Assembly (NCBI RefSeq): GCF_020096995.1
Contig: NZ_CP083692.1
Location: 2,666,001-2,730,000 of the forward strand
Source of the DNA: Leucobacter sp. Psy1
GTDB taxonomy: Bacteria > Actinomycetota > Actinomycetes > Actinomycetales > Microbacteriaceae
Length of the DNA stretch: 64,000 nt
Direction of reading: 5' to 3'
Both the position numbers and the translations under genes were made by a program. Below are positions 1-9,767 of the stretch, piece by piece (positions within the stretch are counted from its first letter, which is position 1; each line of letters opens with the position of its first letter). The notes under the pieces were generated by a model. It did no database searches. It was not told where the DNA came from and was given only the letters and a program-made list of their open reading frames with translations.

Positions 1-1268
<1,268 letters not shown>

Positions 1269-1353
1269 TGGGAAACCTCCGTCGCTGTCGAGACACGCAC
1301 CGTTGCCAAGTGTAGCGAAGCGAACGTGGCGCTGTGATTGTGAGGTTCGGATC

Positions 1354-1387
1354 GACGCTGAGCGCACCGCACGGCGCGCTCAGCGTC
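1354..1387. terminator. Hairpin between recR and lysC
   Basis: A perfect 12-bp inverted repeat (1354-1365 with 1376-1387, arm GACGCTGAGCGC) with a 10-base loop overlaps the recR stop codon. No T-tract follows on the minus strand. It may be a weak terminator or an RNA-stabilising structure that partly separates recR from lysC. The pairing is seen directly; the function is inferred. Confidence 0.5.
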
Positions 1388-1982
1388 AACCGAGCTTCTG
1401 CCGCCCCTCGAACGCGCGGCCGAGAGTGACCTCATCGGCGAACTCGAGGTCGCCGCCGACCGGCAGGCCGGAGGCGAGTCGGGTGACCGGCACTTCGATG
1501 GCGGTCAGGAGCCGCGAGAGGTAGGCTGCGGTTGCTTCGCCTTCCAGGTTCGGGTCGGTCGCGATGATGACCTCATGCACTTCGGTGCTCGAAAGACGCG
1601 TCATGAGCTGCGGGATGCTGAGATCGTCGGGCCCGATGCCGTCGATCGGGCTGATCGCCCCGCCGAGCACGTGGTAGAGACCGCGGAACTGGCGGGTCCG
1701 CTCGATCGCCACGACGTCTTTCGGCTCCTCGACGACGCAGATCAGCGACTGGTCGCGCCGAGGGTCGCGGCAGATGGCGCAGCGCTCCTCCTGGGTGATG
1801 TTGCCGCAGACCTCGCAGAAGCGCACCTTTTCGCGAACCTCGATGAGCAGCTCGGAGAGTCGCGAGACGTCGAAGTTCTGGGTCTGCAGAATGTGGAACG
1901 CGATGCGCTGCGCCGACTTGGGGCCGATGCCGGGGAGCCTGCCGAATTCGTCGATGAGCTCCTGCACGATGCCGTCGTACAC
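1386..1982 (-). CDS. recR: Recombination mediator protein RecR
   Basis: With RecO, RecR loads RecA onto SSB-coated gaps in recombinational repair. The 198-residue protein has the family's normal length and layout. A helix-hairpin-helix ([19 protein letters not shown], about residues 14-32) is followed by a four-cysteine zinc finger (CEVCGN...CAIC, about 57-72) and a Toprim domain containing [14 protein letters not shown]. The start is a GTG with a GAGAGGGG Shine-Dalgarno that lies in the end of dnaX. Only three bases separate it from the dnaX stop, so it is translated from the dnaX transcript. The dnaX-recR pair is one of the most conserved bacterial arrangements. Confidence 0.97.
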   Translation of the reverse strand: MYDGIVQELIDEFGRLPGIGPKSAQRIAFHILQTQNFDVSRLSELLIEVREKVRFCEVCGNITQEERCAICRDPRRDQSLICVVEEPKDVVAIERTRQFRGLYHVLGGAISPIDGIGPDDLSIPQLMTRLSSTEVHEVIIATDPNLEGEATAAYLSRLLTAIEVPVTRLASGLPVGGDLEFADEVTLGRAFEGRQKLG

Positions 1983-1985
1983 GGG

Positions 1986-4715
1986 CTACCCCTCTCTCCG
2001 GACGGGGAGCGGACGCTCCTCGATGAACTTCGCTCCGAGCACCTCGCGAACGACTGCTTCACCGTACCGCGTGAAGGCGGGTGCGGTGGAACGCCGCTCG
2101 GGCTCGGCGGTCTCCGCGGGCGACGGCGGATCCTCGGCTGCGGACTGGGTCGCCGCGGCGGGCTGAGCCTCGGCCACGGACTGAGCCACCGCGGCCGGGG
2201 GCTGCGGTGCTCGTGCCGGCTCGCCCGGTTCGGCATAGGGATCCCCCGCGACGTCAGCGTAGGGATCGTCATCGGGGTCACCGTACGCGTCGGGGTCAGG
2301 GTACGCGGGATCCGGATCGACGGTGCGCGGAACCTCGGGCACGGGTGCCGCCGGGGCCGAACGCTGGTCCGCAGCGGGGGGTTCGGCGACGGGGTTCGCG
2401 GGAGGGGCGGGAGCGGGTTCCGCTGCAGGCACGGGAGCAGGATCGGGAGCGGCCAAGGGGCCCTCGGGCGTCTGCGCGCGCGGTGGTGCTGACGGTGGCG
2501 TTACCCCGCCCTGGAGCGTGCTGATGCGGGCGGCGGCTCGGGCGAGCACGTCGTCGACGGAGCTCGTCGCGTGGTCCGTGCCCGGTGTGCGGGTGCCGCC
2601 CGACGCTGCGGGGGCTGCCGAGGCGTCTGGGGGCGTGTCCGCCGAAGACGGCCCGCCTCGGTGGGGCTCCTCAGTGTCGCCGGAGGGCTCGGCGGCAGGG
2701 CTCGGGCGCTGTGCTGATTCACGAGGGGCCTGCTGCGTGATCCCCGAGCTGTCGCCCGTCTGCGCCGGCGGCACGGAACCGGGCGGAACCTGCTTCGGCA
2801 CATAGCGGACCCGCACGCCCACCGCGGCGAGGATGGTCTCACGGAGCGGACCGGCACCGGAAGCCTTGAAGCTGTTGAGGTCGGAGCCGCTCGCGAACCC
2901 GATCGTGAGCATGTCGCGCTCGAGGCCGAGCGGTACCGCGACGCGCACGGCGTTCCAGGCGTCGCGGTCGGATTCGAGGATCTCCTCGAGCAGTTCGGGC
3001 CACATGTCCGCGAGTTCGGAGAAGCTGACGTCGCCGCCCGAGTCTGCCGCTGCAGCAGGCGCGGGCGATTCAGCGGGCTGAGGCGCGGACGGGGCTGCGG
3101 AACCAGGCGCGGCTTCAGGCAACGGCTGAGCGGCGTCCGCGGATGTCGCAGGATCGCCGGCGGGTGTCGGCGTCGCATCTGTCGGCGCTGACACTGCATC
3201 GGCGGGTGCCGAGGAAGGGTTCTGCGACTGCTGCTCCGTCTGGGGTGCGGCTGCGGCGCGCTCATCCATCATGCCGAGCACGTCGGTGACCGGGCGCCCG
3301 AATGCTGCGGTGCCAGCTGAATCGGTGCGGAGGAACTCGCGCGCCGCTCTCGCCGCCTCTGCAGCGTTCATCTCGGAGGACTCGGGCGCCGCCTGTGCAG
3401 GAGCGGGAGCAGATGACTGCGCCGGCCCGGACGCCGGTGGCGCTGCGGAAGCCGGGGCGGAGGCTGCAGCCTCGGGCGCCGGGGCCGGGACGGAGGGCGA
3501 CGGCTGAACCGAGGGCGACGCCGACGTCTGGTGCGGTGCCTGCCGAGCCGGCTGGGCACCCCCTGCGGCGAGCGCCTGCGAGAGGCTGCCCCCGCCCCCG
3601 TCCGTCTGAGCCGAGCGCTCGACGAGTGCGCGGGCGATCATGAGCTCAAGCTGCAATCGCGGTGCGGTGGCTCCGCTCATCTTGTCGAGCGCTTCGCTCA
3701 CGATGTCGGCGATGCGCGAGAGCTCGCCTCGTCCGAAGGACTGGGCCTGCTCGAACATCCGCTGGAGCTGGTCTTCGGGTACACCCCGGAATACGGCAGC
3801 TGCACCCTGCACCGTCGTGGCGCTGACCACGATGAGGTCGCGGAGGCGCTCGAGGAGGTCTTCGACGAAGCGACGCGGATCCTGCCCCGTCTGCACGACG
3901 CGGTCGGTGGCGGTGAACGCGGCCGCGGAGTCGCCCGCTCCGAGCGCGACCACGACGTCGTCGAGAAGCTCGGTGTGGGTGAAACCGAGCAGGCCGGCGG
4001 CACGGGTCGCGGTGACGGTCCGGTTCTCGGACCCCGCGATGAGCTGGTCGAGGATCGAGAGAGTGTCGCGCACCGATCCCCCGCCCGAGCGCACCACGAG
4101 CGGCAGCACGCCTGGTTCGACGGTGATGCCCTCGCTGTCGCAGAGCGACTGCACGTACTCGATGAGCGTCGCCGGGGCGATGAGGCGGAACGGGTAGTGG
4201 TGGGTGCGCGAGCGGATGGTGCCGATCACCTTGTCTGGCTCCGTCGTCGCGAAGACGAACTTCACGTGCGGCGGCGGCTCCTCCACGATCTTCAGCAGCG
4301 CGTTGAAGCCGCCAGGCGTCACCATGTGGGCCTCGTCGATGATGAAGATCTTGAAGCGGTCGCGTGCCGGAGCGAAGACGGCGCGCTCGCGCAGGTCGCG
4401 CGCGTCGTCGACACCGCCGTGGCTCGCGGCGTCGATCTCGACGACGTCGAGCGAACCCCCGCCGTCGCGGCTGAGCTCGACGCAGCTGGGGCAGGTGCCG
4501 CACGGGGTGTCGGTGGGACCCTCGGCGCAGTTCAGGCAGCGGGCGAGGATGCGCGCCGATGTGGTCTTGCCGCACCCGCGAGGACCGCTGAACAGGTAGG
4601 CGTGGCCGACCCGCTCGGAACGCAGCGCGGTCATGAGGGGTTCGGTGACCTGCGACTGTCCGATCATCTCGGAGAAGGCTTCTGGCCGATAGCGGCGGTA
4701 GAGTGCGGTGACCAC
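1986..4715 (-). CDS. dnaX: DNA polymerase III subunit gamma/tau
   Basis: This AAA+ subunit of the clamp loader organises the replicative polymerase. From the GTG at 4715 the protein is 909 residues. It opens VTALYRRYRPEAF, the invariant family start, with Walker A GPRGCGKTT at about 44-52, a cysteine zinc module (CLNCAEG...CGTCPSC) and Walker B IIDEAH. From about residue 430 the sequence is largely Pro/Ala/Ser-rich low complexity, as in other actinobacterial DnaX, with a more ordered island (VSFSELADMWPELLEEILE). The frame is open upstream of 4715, but that extension shows no homology. A TACCAT -10-like hexamer (4722-4727, minus strand) ends exactly six bases before the GTG, which suggests a leaderless promoter between ackA and dnaX. 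Confidence 0.96.
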   Translation of the reverse strand: MVTALYRRYRPEAFSEMIGQSQVTEPLMTALRSERVGHAYLFSGPRGCGKTTSARILARCLNCAEGPTDTPCGTCPSCVELSRDGGGSLDVVEIDAASHGGVDDARDLRERAVFAPARDRFKIFIIDEAHMVTPGGFNALLKIVEEPPPHVKFVFATTEPDKVIGTIRSRTHHYPFRLIAPATLIEYVQSLCDSEGITVEPGVLPLVVRSGGGSVRDTLSILDQLIAGSENRTVTATRAAGLLGFTHTELLDDVVVALGAGDSAAAFTATDRVVQTGQDPRRFVEDLLERLRDLIVVSATTVQGAAAVFRGVPEDQLQRMFEQAQSFGRGELSRIADIVSEALDKMSGATAPRLQLELMIARALVERSAQTDGGGGSLSQALAAGGAQPARQAPHQTSASPSVQPSPSVPAPAPEAAASAPASAAPPASGPAQSSAPAPAQAAPESSEMNAAEAARAAREFLRTDSAGTAAFGRPVTDVLGMMDERAAAAPQTEQQSQNPSSAPADAVSAPTDATPTPAGDPATSADAAQPLPEAAPGSAAPSAPQPAESPAPAAAADSGGDVSFSELADMWPELLEEILESDRDAWNAVRVAVPLGLERDMLTIGFASGSDLNSFKASGAGPLRETILAAVGVRVRYVPKQVPPGSVPPAQTGDSSGITQQAPRESAQRPSPAAEPSGDTEEPHRGGPSSADTPPDASAAPAASGGTRTPGTDHATSSVDDVLARAAARISTLQGGVTPPSAPPRAQTPEGPLAAPDPAPVPAAEPAPAPPANPVAEPPAADQRSAPAAPVPEVPRTVDPDPAYPDPDAYGDPDDDPYADVAGDPYAEPGEPARAPQPPAAVAQSVAEAQPAAATQSAAEDPPSPAETAEPERRSTAPAFTRYGEAVVREVLGAKFIEERPLPVRREG

Positions 4716-4747
4716 CCGACCATGGTATCGGTGGGCTCCGACATCCG

Positions 4748-5935
4748 TCAGTGCGCGACGGACTCCCAGGCCTGACGTGCGATCTCGGCCTCCTCGTCGG
4801 TGGGCACGACGAGCACCGCGACGCGCGAGGCATCGGAGCTGATGACACGCGGTCCCGAGTCCTGGGCAGCGTTCCGCTCTTCGTCGAGGCGGATGCCGAA
4901 CCAGTCGAGGTCGCTGCACACCTCGGCGCGCACGGCCGCGTCGTTCTCGCCGACGCCCGCGGTGAAGACGATCGTGTCGGCTCCGCCGAGCTCGACGAGG
5001 TACGCCCCGAGGTAGTGCCGGATCCGGCGTCCGTAGATCCTGAGCGCCAGCGCGGCGCGCTCATCCCCATCAGCCGCGGCCTTCCGCACGTCGCGCATGT
5101 CGACGCTGCCGCTCAGCCCGCGCAGCCCGGAGTGCTGGTTCAGGAGTCCGTCGACCTGGTCGGCGCTCATGCCCGATCGGAGCAGGTGGAGGATCGCACC
5201 GGGGTCGATATCCCCGGAGCGGGATCCCATGACGAGCCCCTCGAGCGGCGTCAGCCCCATCGAGGTGTCGACCGACCTGCCGCCGTCGATCGCGCAGACG
5301 GAGGCACCGTTGCCGAGGTGGAGCACGATCTGCCGGAGCGCCGTCACGGGTTCTCCGAGCAGCTCGGCCGCCCGCTGCGACACCACCTGGTGCGAGGTGC
5401 CGTGGAACCCGTACCGGCGCACCCCGTACTCATCGGCGACCGCGAGGTCGATCGCGTAGGTGTACGCCTCGGCTGGCAGCGTCTGATGGAAGGCGGTGTC
5501 GAAGACGGCGATGTGCGGCACGTCGGGCAGCAGCAGCCGTGCCGCCGCGATGGCTTGGGCGTGAGCCGGATTGTGGAGGGGAGCGAGTTCAGAGAGTTCG
5601 AGGATCCGCTCCGCGACCGCGTCGTCGATGAGCGTCGGGCCGACGAAGTCGGATCCGCCCTGGACCACCCGGTGGCCCACCGCCGCGACCCCGAGGGTCG
5701 GCAACGGGGATCCCGCTGCCGCGAATGACCGCACGATCTCGCGGAACGCCTCCGTGTGATCGGCTGCCTCCACCGTTCGGTCCGCCGTCGCCCCGCCCTG
5801 CCGGTGGGAGGAGCGGGCGGCGCCGTGCCCGATGCGCTCGATCAGACCCGAGGCGAGGCGCTCACCCGATTCGGGATCGATGAGCTGGTACTTGATCGAC
5901 GAGGATCCGCTGTTGACCACGAGCACCGTGCGCAT
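4748..5935 (-). CDS. ackA: Acetate kinase
   Basis: Interconverts acetyl phosphate plus ADP with acetate plus ATP in the cytosol. At 395 residues it has the normal length and all the family signatures: VLVVNSGSSSIKYQLID at the N-terminus, HRVVQGG, YGFHGTSHQVVS, the GLTPLEGLVMGSRSGD loop and FTAGVGEN. The ATG start has AAGGGG in front. It begins 15 bases after the pta stop, so pta-ackA is a single operon forming the acetyl-CoA to acetate branch. dnaX starts 32 bases downstream and may also be reached by readthrough. Confidence 0.97.
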   Translation of the reverse strand: MRTVLVVNSGSSSIKYQLIDPESGERLASGLIERIGHGAARSSHRQGGATADRTVEAADHTEAFREIVRSFAAAGSPLPTLGVAAVGHRVVQGGSDFVGPTLIDDAVAERILELSELAPLHNPAHAQAIAAARLLLPDVPHIAVFDTAFHQTLPAEAYTYAIDLAVADEYGVRRYGFHGTSHQVVSQRAAELLGEPVTALRQIVLHLGNGASVCAIDGGRSVDTSMGLTPLEGLVMGSRSGDIDPGAILHLLRSGMSADQVDGLLNQHSGLRGLSGSVDMRDVRKAAADGDERAALALRIYGRRIRHYLGAYLVELGGADTIVFTAGVGENDAAVRAEVCSDLDWFGIRLDEERNAAQDSGPRVISSDASRVAVLVVPTDEEAEIARQAWESVAH

Positions 5936-5950
5936 CGTCGGCCCCTTCCC

Positions 5951-8068
5951 TTATTCGGCGTCCGCGCGCTCGCGCTGCGCGGCGGTGATGGCGATCGTGT
6001 TCACGATGTCCTCGACGGTGGCTCCTCGCGACAGGTCGTTGACCGGCCGGTTGAGCCCCTGGAGAACGGGGCCGATGGCCACCGCCCCGGCCGAGCGCTG
6101 CACGGCCTTGTAGGTGTTGTTGCCCGTGTTGAGGTCGGGGAAGACGAAGACGGTCGCGCGACCGGCGACCTCCGATTCGGGGAGCTTGGCCGCGCCCGCC
6201 ACCGGATCGCTCGCGGCGTCGTACTGGATCGGCCCCTCGACACGGAGGTCGGGCTTCGATTCGCGCACGATCCGGGTCGCCTCTCGGACCTTGTCGACGT
6301 CCGCTCCCGATCCGGATTCCCCGGTCGAGTACGAGAGCATGGCAACGCGGGGGTCGACGCCGAAGCGCTCGGCCGTCTCGGCGGAGGAGATCGCGATCGC
6401 CGCGAGCTGCTCGGCGTCGGGATCCGGGTTGACCGCGCAGTCACCGTAGACCAGCACGCGGTCGGCGAGCGCCATGAAGAATACGCTCGACACGACAGCG
6501 ACCCCCGGTCGGGTTTTGATGATCTCGAGGCTCGGCCGGATCGTGTGCGCTGTGGTGTGCGCGGCCCCGGAGACCATGCCGTCCGCCAGCCCGGCGTGGA
6601 CCATCATCGTGCCGAAGTAGCTCACATCGGCGACGATGTCCCACGCCGTCTCCGGGGTGACGCCGCGATGCGCTCTGAGGCGGGCGTACTCTTCGGCGAA
6701 CTGCTCACGGAGTGGCGAGGTGGCCGGGTCCACCACGGCGGCATCGTCGAGTGCGAGTCCGAGTTCGGAGCCCCGCTGCCGCACCTCGGCTTCGTCGCCG
6801 AGGAGCGTGATCCGGACGATCCCGCGCGCGAGCACACTGCTCGCGGCACGGAGCACGCGGTCATCCGCACCCTCCGGCAGCACGATGTGGGCGTCTGCGG
6901 CGGCGGCCCGCTCGAACAGTTCGTAGGCGAACATGGTCGGGGTCCGCGTGCTGCTCCGCTGCACCGAGAGGCGCTCACGCAGCGCTTCGGTGTCGACGTG
7001 GGAGCGGAACTGGGCGAGGGCGGTATCGAATTTGCGGGGCGACTCGCGCGTCAGCAGCCCGCGGGAACGGGTGATCCGCTGGACCGTGTCGAACGTGCCG
7101 TGGGAGGTGCGGATCACCGGCAGCGACGCCGCGATGCCGTCGAGCAGCCGCTCGACATCGGGCGCGAGCGCGAAGTCGCCGTTCAGCACCACGGCGGCGA
7201 GCGTCGGGAAGGTGGGCGCCTCGTGCGCCACCGTCACCGCGAGAAGCGTCTCGGCGCGATCGGCGGCGATCACCACGACGGCGCCCTCGATGAGACGCGG
7301 AAGCACGTTCGGCATCGACATGCCGGCGACGACGACGTCGGTGACCTCGCGGGCGAGCAGGTCATCATCACTTGCGCGGACGATGCGACCGTCGACCGCC
7401 TCGATGATCGCGCTCACGGGAGGGGCGACGAGCACGGCATCCTCTGGGATCGCCCAGACTGGCGCCCCGCTCGGCACGACCGCCCCGACGGTCGCGACGA
7501 TGTCCTCCAACCCTGCTGGGTCGGCCCGGTTGACGATCACGGCGGCGAGTGTGACGTGCGCGGCGCGGAGCTCGCTCATGCCGAGCTCCGCGACCTGCGC
7601 TATCTCAGCCGGCGACCGCGGAGTGGATTTGCCGAGCGCCTCGGGTTCGTCGTGGAGACGCCCGCCGATGACGAGCAGCACCGGTGCGTCGAGGTTCGCG
7701 GCGATGCGGGCATTGAACGCAAGCTCGGTGGGTGCCGCGACGTCGGAGAAATCGGACCCGACGGTGACGACGGCGTCGCACCGCGCGAGGAGGGCGCGGT
7801 ACGCGGCGACGATGGTGGTGAGCGCCGCTTCGGGATCCCGGTGCGCCTCCTCGTAGGTGGCGCCGACGCAGTCGTCGTAGGCGACGTCGGAGCCGGCGTG
7901 GGCCAGAAGCAGTTCGAGCACCCGATCGCGCTGGTCGCGGGAGCGGATGAGCGGGCGGAATACGCCCACGCGCGGCGCGTGGGGCAGCAGGGCGTCGAGG
8001 ACCCCGAGCGCGACGGCGCTCTTGCCCGAGCGGCCCTCGGCCGAGGTGAGGTAGATGCTCGCAGTCAC
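5951..8068 (-). CDS. pta: Phosphate acetyltransferase (long form)
   Basis: Converts acetyl-CoA and phosphate to acetyl phosphate for AckA. The 705-residue protein is the long, regulated form. It has an N-terminal P-loop/BioD-like domain (SAEGRSGKSAVALGVLDAL), a central DRTGG-type region, and the catalytic PTA_PTB domain from about residue 385 (IVLPEGADDRVLRAASS; GLADGMVSGAAHTT; FPDLNTGNNTYKAVQRSAGA). The start is a GTG with no clear ribosome site. A TAGGCT hexamer (8075-8080, minus strand) ends six bases before it, the spacing of a leaderless transcript. It is divergent from the semialdehyde dehydrogenase gene across 103 bp. Confidence 0.96.
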   Translation of the reverse strand: MTASIYLTSAEGRSGKSAVALGVLDALLPHAPRVGVFRPLIRSRDQRDRVLELLLAHAGSDVAYDDCVGATYEEAHRDPEAALTTIVAAYRALLARCDAVVTVGSDFSDVAAPTELAFNARIAANLDAPVLLVIGGRLHDEPEALGKSTPRSPAEIAQVAELGMSELRAAHVTLAAVIVNRADPAGLEDIVATVGAVVPSGAPVWAIPEDAVLVAPPVSAIIEAVDGRIVRASDDDLLAREVTDVVVAGMSMPNVLPRLIEGAVVVIAADRAETLLAVTVAHEAPTFPTLAAVVLNGDFALAPDVERLLDGIAASLPVIRTSHGTFDTVQRITRSRGLLTRESPRKFDTALAQFRSHVDTEALRERLSVQRSSTRTPTMFAYELFERAAAADAHIVLPEGADDRVLRAASSVLARGIVRITLLGDEAEVRQRGSELGLALDDAAVVDPATSPLREQFAEEYARLRAHRGVTPETAWDIVADVSYFGTMMVHAGLADGMVSGAAHTTAHTIRPSLEIIKTRPGVAVVSSVFFMALADRVLVYGDCAVNPDPDAEQLAAIAISSAETAERFGVDPRVAMLSYSTGESGSGADVDKVREATRIVRESKPDLRVEGPIQYDAASDPVAGAAKLPESEVAGRATVFVFPDLNTGNNTYKAVQRSAGAVAIGPVLQGLNRPVNDLSRGATVEDIVNTIAITAAQRERADAE

Positions 8069-8130
8069 GGGACCAGCCTATGCACTCCCGCCTGCGCCCG
8101 CTTGACCGATCTCTCACACCCCCACTACGC

Positions 8131-8144
8131 TGTAGCATGTCACA
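8131..8144 (+). promoter_or_regulatory. Candidate operator of the hydroxyproline GntR regulator (site 1)
   Basis: TGTAGCATGTCACA, 27 bases before the dehydrogenase start. It matches 11 of 14 positions of the sequence at 22753-22766 upstream of the hydroxyproline operon (common form TGTnnnATGTCACA). A -10-like TATTGA follows immediately at 8145-8150. A second local inverted repeat, CATGTC/GACATG (8136-8141 and 8153-8158), overlaps the site. Binding by the GntR protein encoded at 25844 is inferred from the shared pathway. Confidence 0.5.
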
Positions 8145-8171
8145 TATTGAGAGACATGATCGGAGTCGCAT

Positions 8172-9695
8172 TTGACCCACGAACCGCTCACCCCGGAACT
8201 CGAGCGCACCGTCGCAGCCGCGGCGGCCGCGGCACCGACCTTCGCTTCCGCCGCTCCCCGCGATCGCGCCGCCGCCCTCGTCGCGGTCGCTGACGCACTC
8301 GAAGCGCACCGCGAGAGCCTGGTCGAGACGGGAGCGGCCGAGACGGGCCTCACCACCGCTCGCCTGAACGGCGAGCTCACCCGGACCGCCGTGCAGCTGC
8401 GGATGTTCGCCGACACCGCGATCGCCGGCGACGAGATCGACGCGCGCATCGACGAGGCCGACAGCGAGTACGCGCTCGGCGTGCGCCCCGACGTGCGCCG
8501 CATGCACCTCCCCCTCGGTCCGGTGCTGAACTTCGCGGCGTCGAACTTCCCGTTCGCCTTCTCAGTCGCCGGCGGAGACACGGCGGCCGCGCTCGCGGCC
8601 GGGTGCCCCGTCATCGTGAAGGCGCACTCGGGACACCCGAAACTCTCGGACGCCACAGCACAGGTGGTCAGCGATGCGCTCAGCGCTGCCGGCATGCCGG
8701 AGGGGACCTTCGGCCTCATCCACGGTCAGGAGAACGGCGTCGCCGTGCTGCAGGACCCGCGGATCAAGGCCGGAGCATTCACGGGGTCCATCGCAGCGGG
8801 CCGCCGCCTCGCAGACATCGCGGCCGCACGGCCCGCGCCGATCCCGTTCTTCGGAGAGCTCGGCAGTGTGAACCCGGTCTTCATCACCCCCGCCGCCGTC
8901 GCGGAGCGCGCCGACGAGCTCGCCTCAGGCCTTGTCACGAGCGTGTCGGGTTCTGCCGGACAGCTCTGCACCAAGCCCGGATTCGTCTTCCTGCCGGAGG
9001 GGCACGACCTCGACACTGCAATCGCGGCGGCCGCCGCGGATATCCCGGAGCACCGGATGCTCGGCCCGCGCATCGCCTCGGGGTTCGCCGACCGACGCGA
9101 TGAGATCCTCGCAGCCGATGGCGTGCGGGTGATCGCCGACGGTGGCGTCCGATTCGACGATGACGGACAGGGCTGGGTCACCGCGACCATCGTCGCCGTC
9201 TCGCTCGACGACTTCCGCCGGAACCACGAAGCACTCATCGAGGAGGCCTTCGGACCCCTCACGATCATCGTCGAGACGCCTGCGGGAACCGACCTCGCCT
9301 CGCTCCTTCCCGAGTTCTTCGCGGGGAACCTCACGGGAACGGTGCACCTGAGCGCCGAGGAGGCCGCGGGGTCGACCGACAACCGGGCAGACCTCGCCGC
9401 GCTCGTCGCAGCGCTGAGCCAGCAGGTGGGTCGCGTGCTCTTCAACGGCTGGCCGACGGGTGTCGCGGTCACCCCCGCGATGCAGCACGGCGGACCCTGG
9501 CCCGCGACGACCAACGACTCCAGCACCTCGGTGGGCAGCGCCGCGATTCAGCGGTTCGTGCGCCCCGTCGCCTACCAGAGCGCACCCGAGGCACTGCTGC
9601 CGATTGCCCTGCGCGATGACAATCCGCTCGGAGTGCCGCAGCGACGCTCCCCCGCAGGAGATTCGAAGACCTGGGGCGACGCGGCGCGACGCTGA
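8172..9695 (+). CDS. Alpha-ketoglutarate semialdehyde dehydrogenase (NADP+-type aldehyde dehydrogenase)
   Basis: The protein belongs to the aldehyde dehydrogenase branch that oxidises 2,5-dioxopentanoate to 2-oxoglutarate, the last step of hydroxyproline and some sugar-acid pathways. It has 507 residues with LGPVLNFAASNFPFAFSVAGGD near the cofactor site, the general-base glutamate in FFGELGSVNP (E229) and the catalytic cysteine in SAGQLCTKPG (C266), all typical of this class. The start is TTG at 8172, with GGAG six bases upstream; the nearby ATG at 8156 is in another frame. The gene stands alone here but shares an operator-like sequence with the hydroxyproline operon about 13 kb downstream, so hydroxyproline is the likely source of its substrate. 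A strong hairpin follows. Confidence 0.86.
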   Translation: MTHEPLTPELERTVAAAAAAAPTFASAAPRDRAAALVAVADALEAHRESLVETGAAETGLTTARLNGELTRTAVQLRMFADTAIAGDEIDARIDEADSEYALGVRPDVRRMHLPLGPVLNFAASNFPFAFSVAGGDTAAALAAGCPVIVKAHSGHPKLSDATAQVVSDALSAAGMPEGTFGLIHGQENGVAVLQDPRIKAGAFTGSIAAGRRLADIAAARPAPIPFFGELGSVNPVFITPAAVAERADELASGLVTSVSGSAGQLCTKPGFVFLPEGHDLDTAIAAAAADIPEHRMLGPRIASGFADRRDEILAADGVRVIADGGVRFDDDGQGWVTATIVAVSLDDFRRNHEALIEEAFGPLTIIVETPAGTDLASLLPEFFAGNLTGTVHLSAEEAAGSTDNRADLAALVAALSQQVGRVLFNGWPTGVAVTPAMQHGGPWPATTNDSSTSVGSAAIQRFVRPVAYQSAPEALLPIALRDDNPLGVPQRRSPAGDSKTWGDAARR

Positions 9696-9721
9696 GCCAG
9701 TCGACCGGTATCGCGGCATCG

Positions 9722-9761
9722 GCGATGAGGCGGCCGGGACAGCGCCCGACCGCCTCATCGC
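9722..9761. terminator. Bidirectional hairpin between convergent genes
   Basis: A perfect 12-bp inverted repeat (9722-9733 with 9750-9761, arm GCGATGAGGCGG) encloses an inner CGGG/CCCG stem (9735-9738 with 9745-9748). It lies exactly between the dehydrogenase stop (9695) and the stop of the convergent amidohydrolase (9768). There is no T-tract, but position and strength suit a two-way terminator. Confidence 0.75.
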
Positions 9762-9767
9762 GTACGG

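Noticed and set aside
4716-4747. SRP (4.5S-type) RNA gene near dnaX
   Set aside because: In some bacteria ffs lies beside dnaX, but here only 32 bp separate dnaX from ackA, too short for the RNA.
4716-4919. N-terminal extension of DnaX
   Set aside because: The frame is open, but the extension overlaps ackA, has no homology, and the GTG at 4715 begins the conserved family start with a leaderless promoter.
8136-8158. CATGTC-N11-GACATG as the sole operator of the dehydrogenase gene
   Set aside because: The symmetry is real, but the second arm is absent from the matching site at 22753, so the shared TGTnnnATGTCACA is the better candidate.
5756-8293. Very long open frame on the plus strand (over 800 codons) opposite ackA and pta
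   Set aside because: It is the antisense shadow of two certain genes in GC-rich DNA. It has no recognisable domain and an implausible Arg/Gly/Asp-rich composition.
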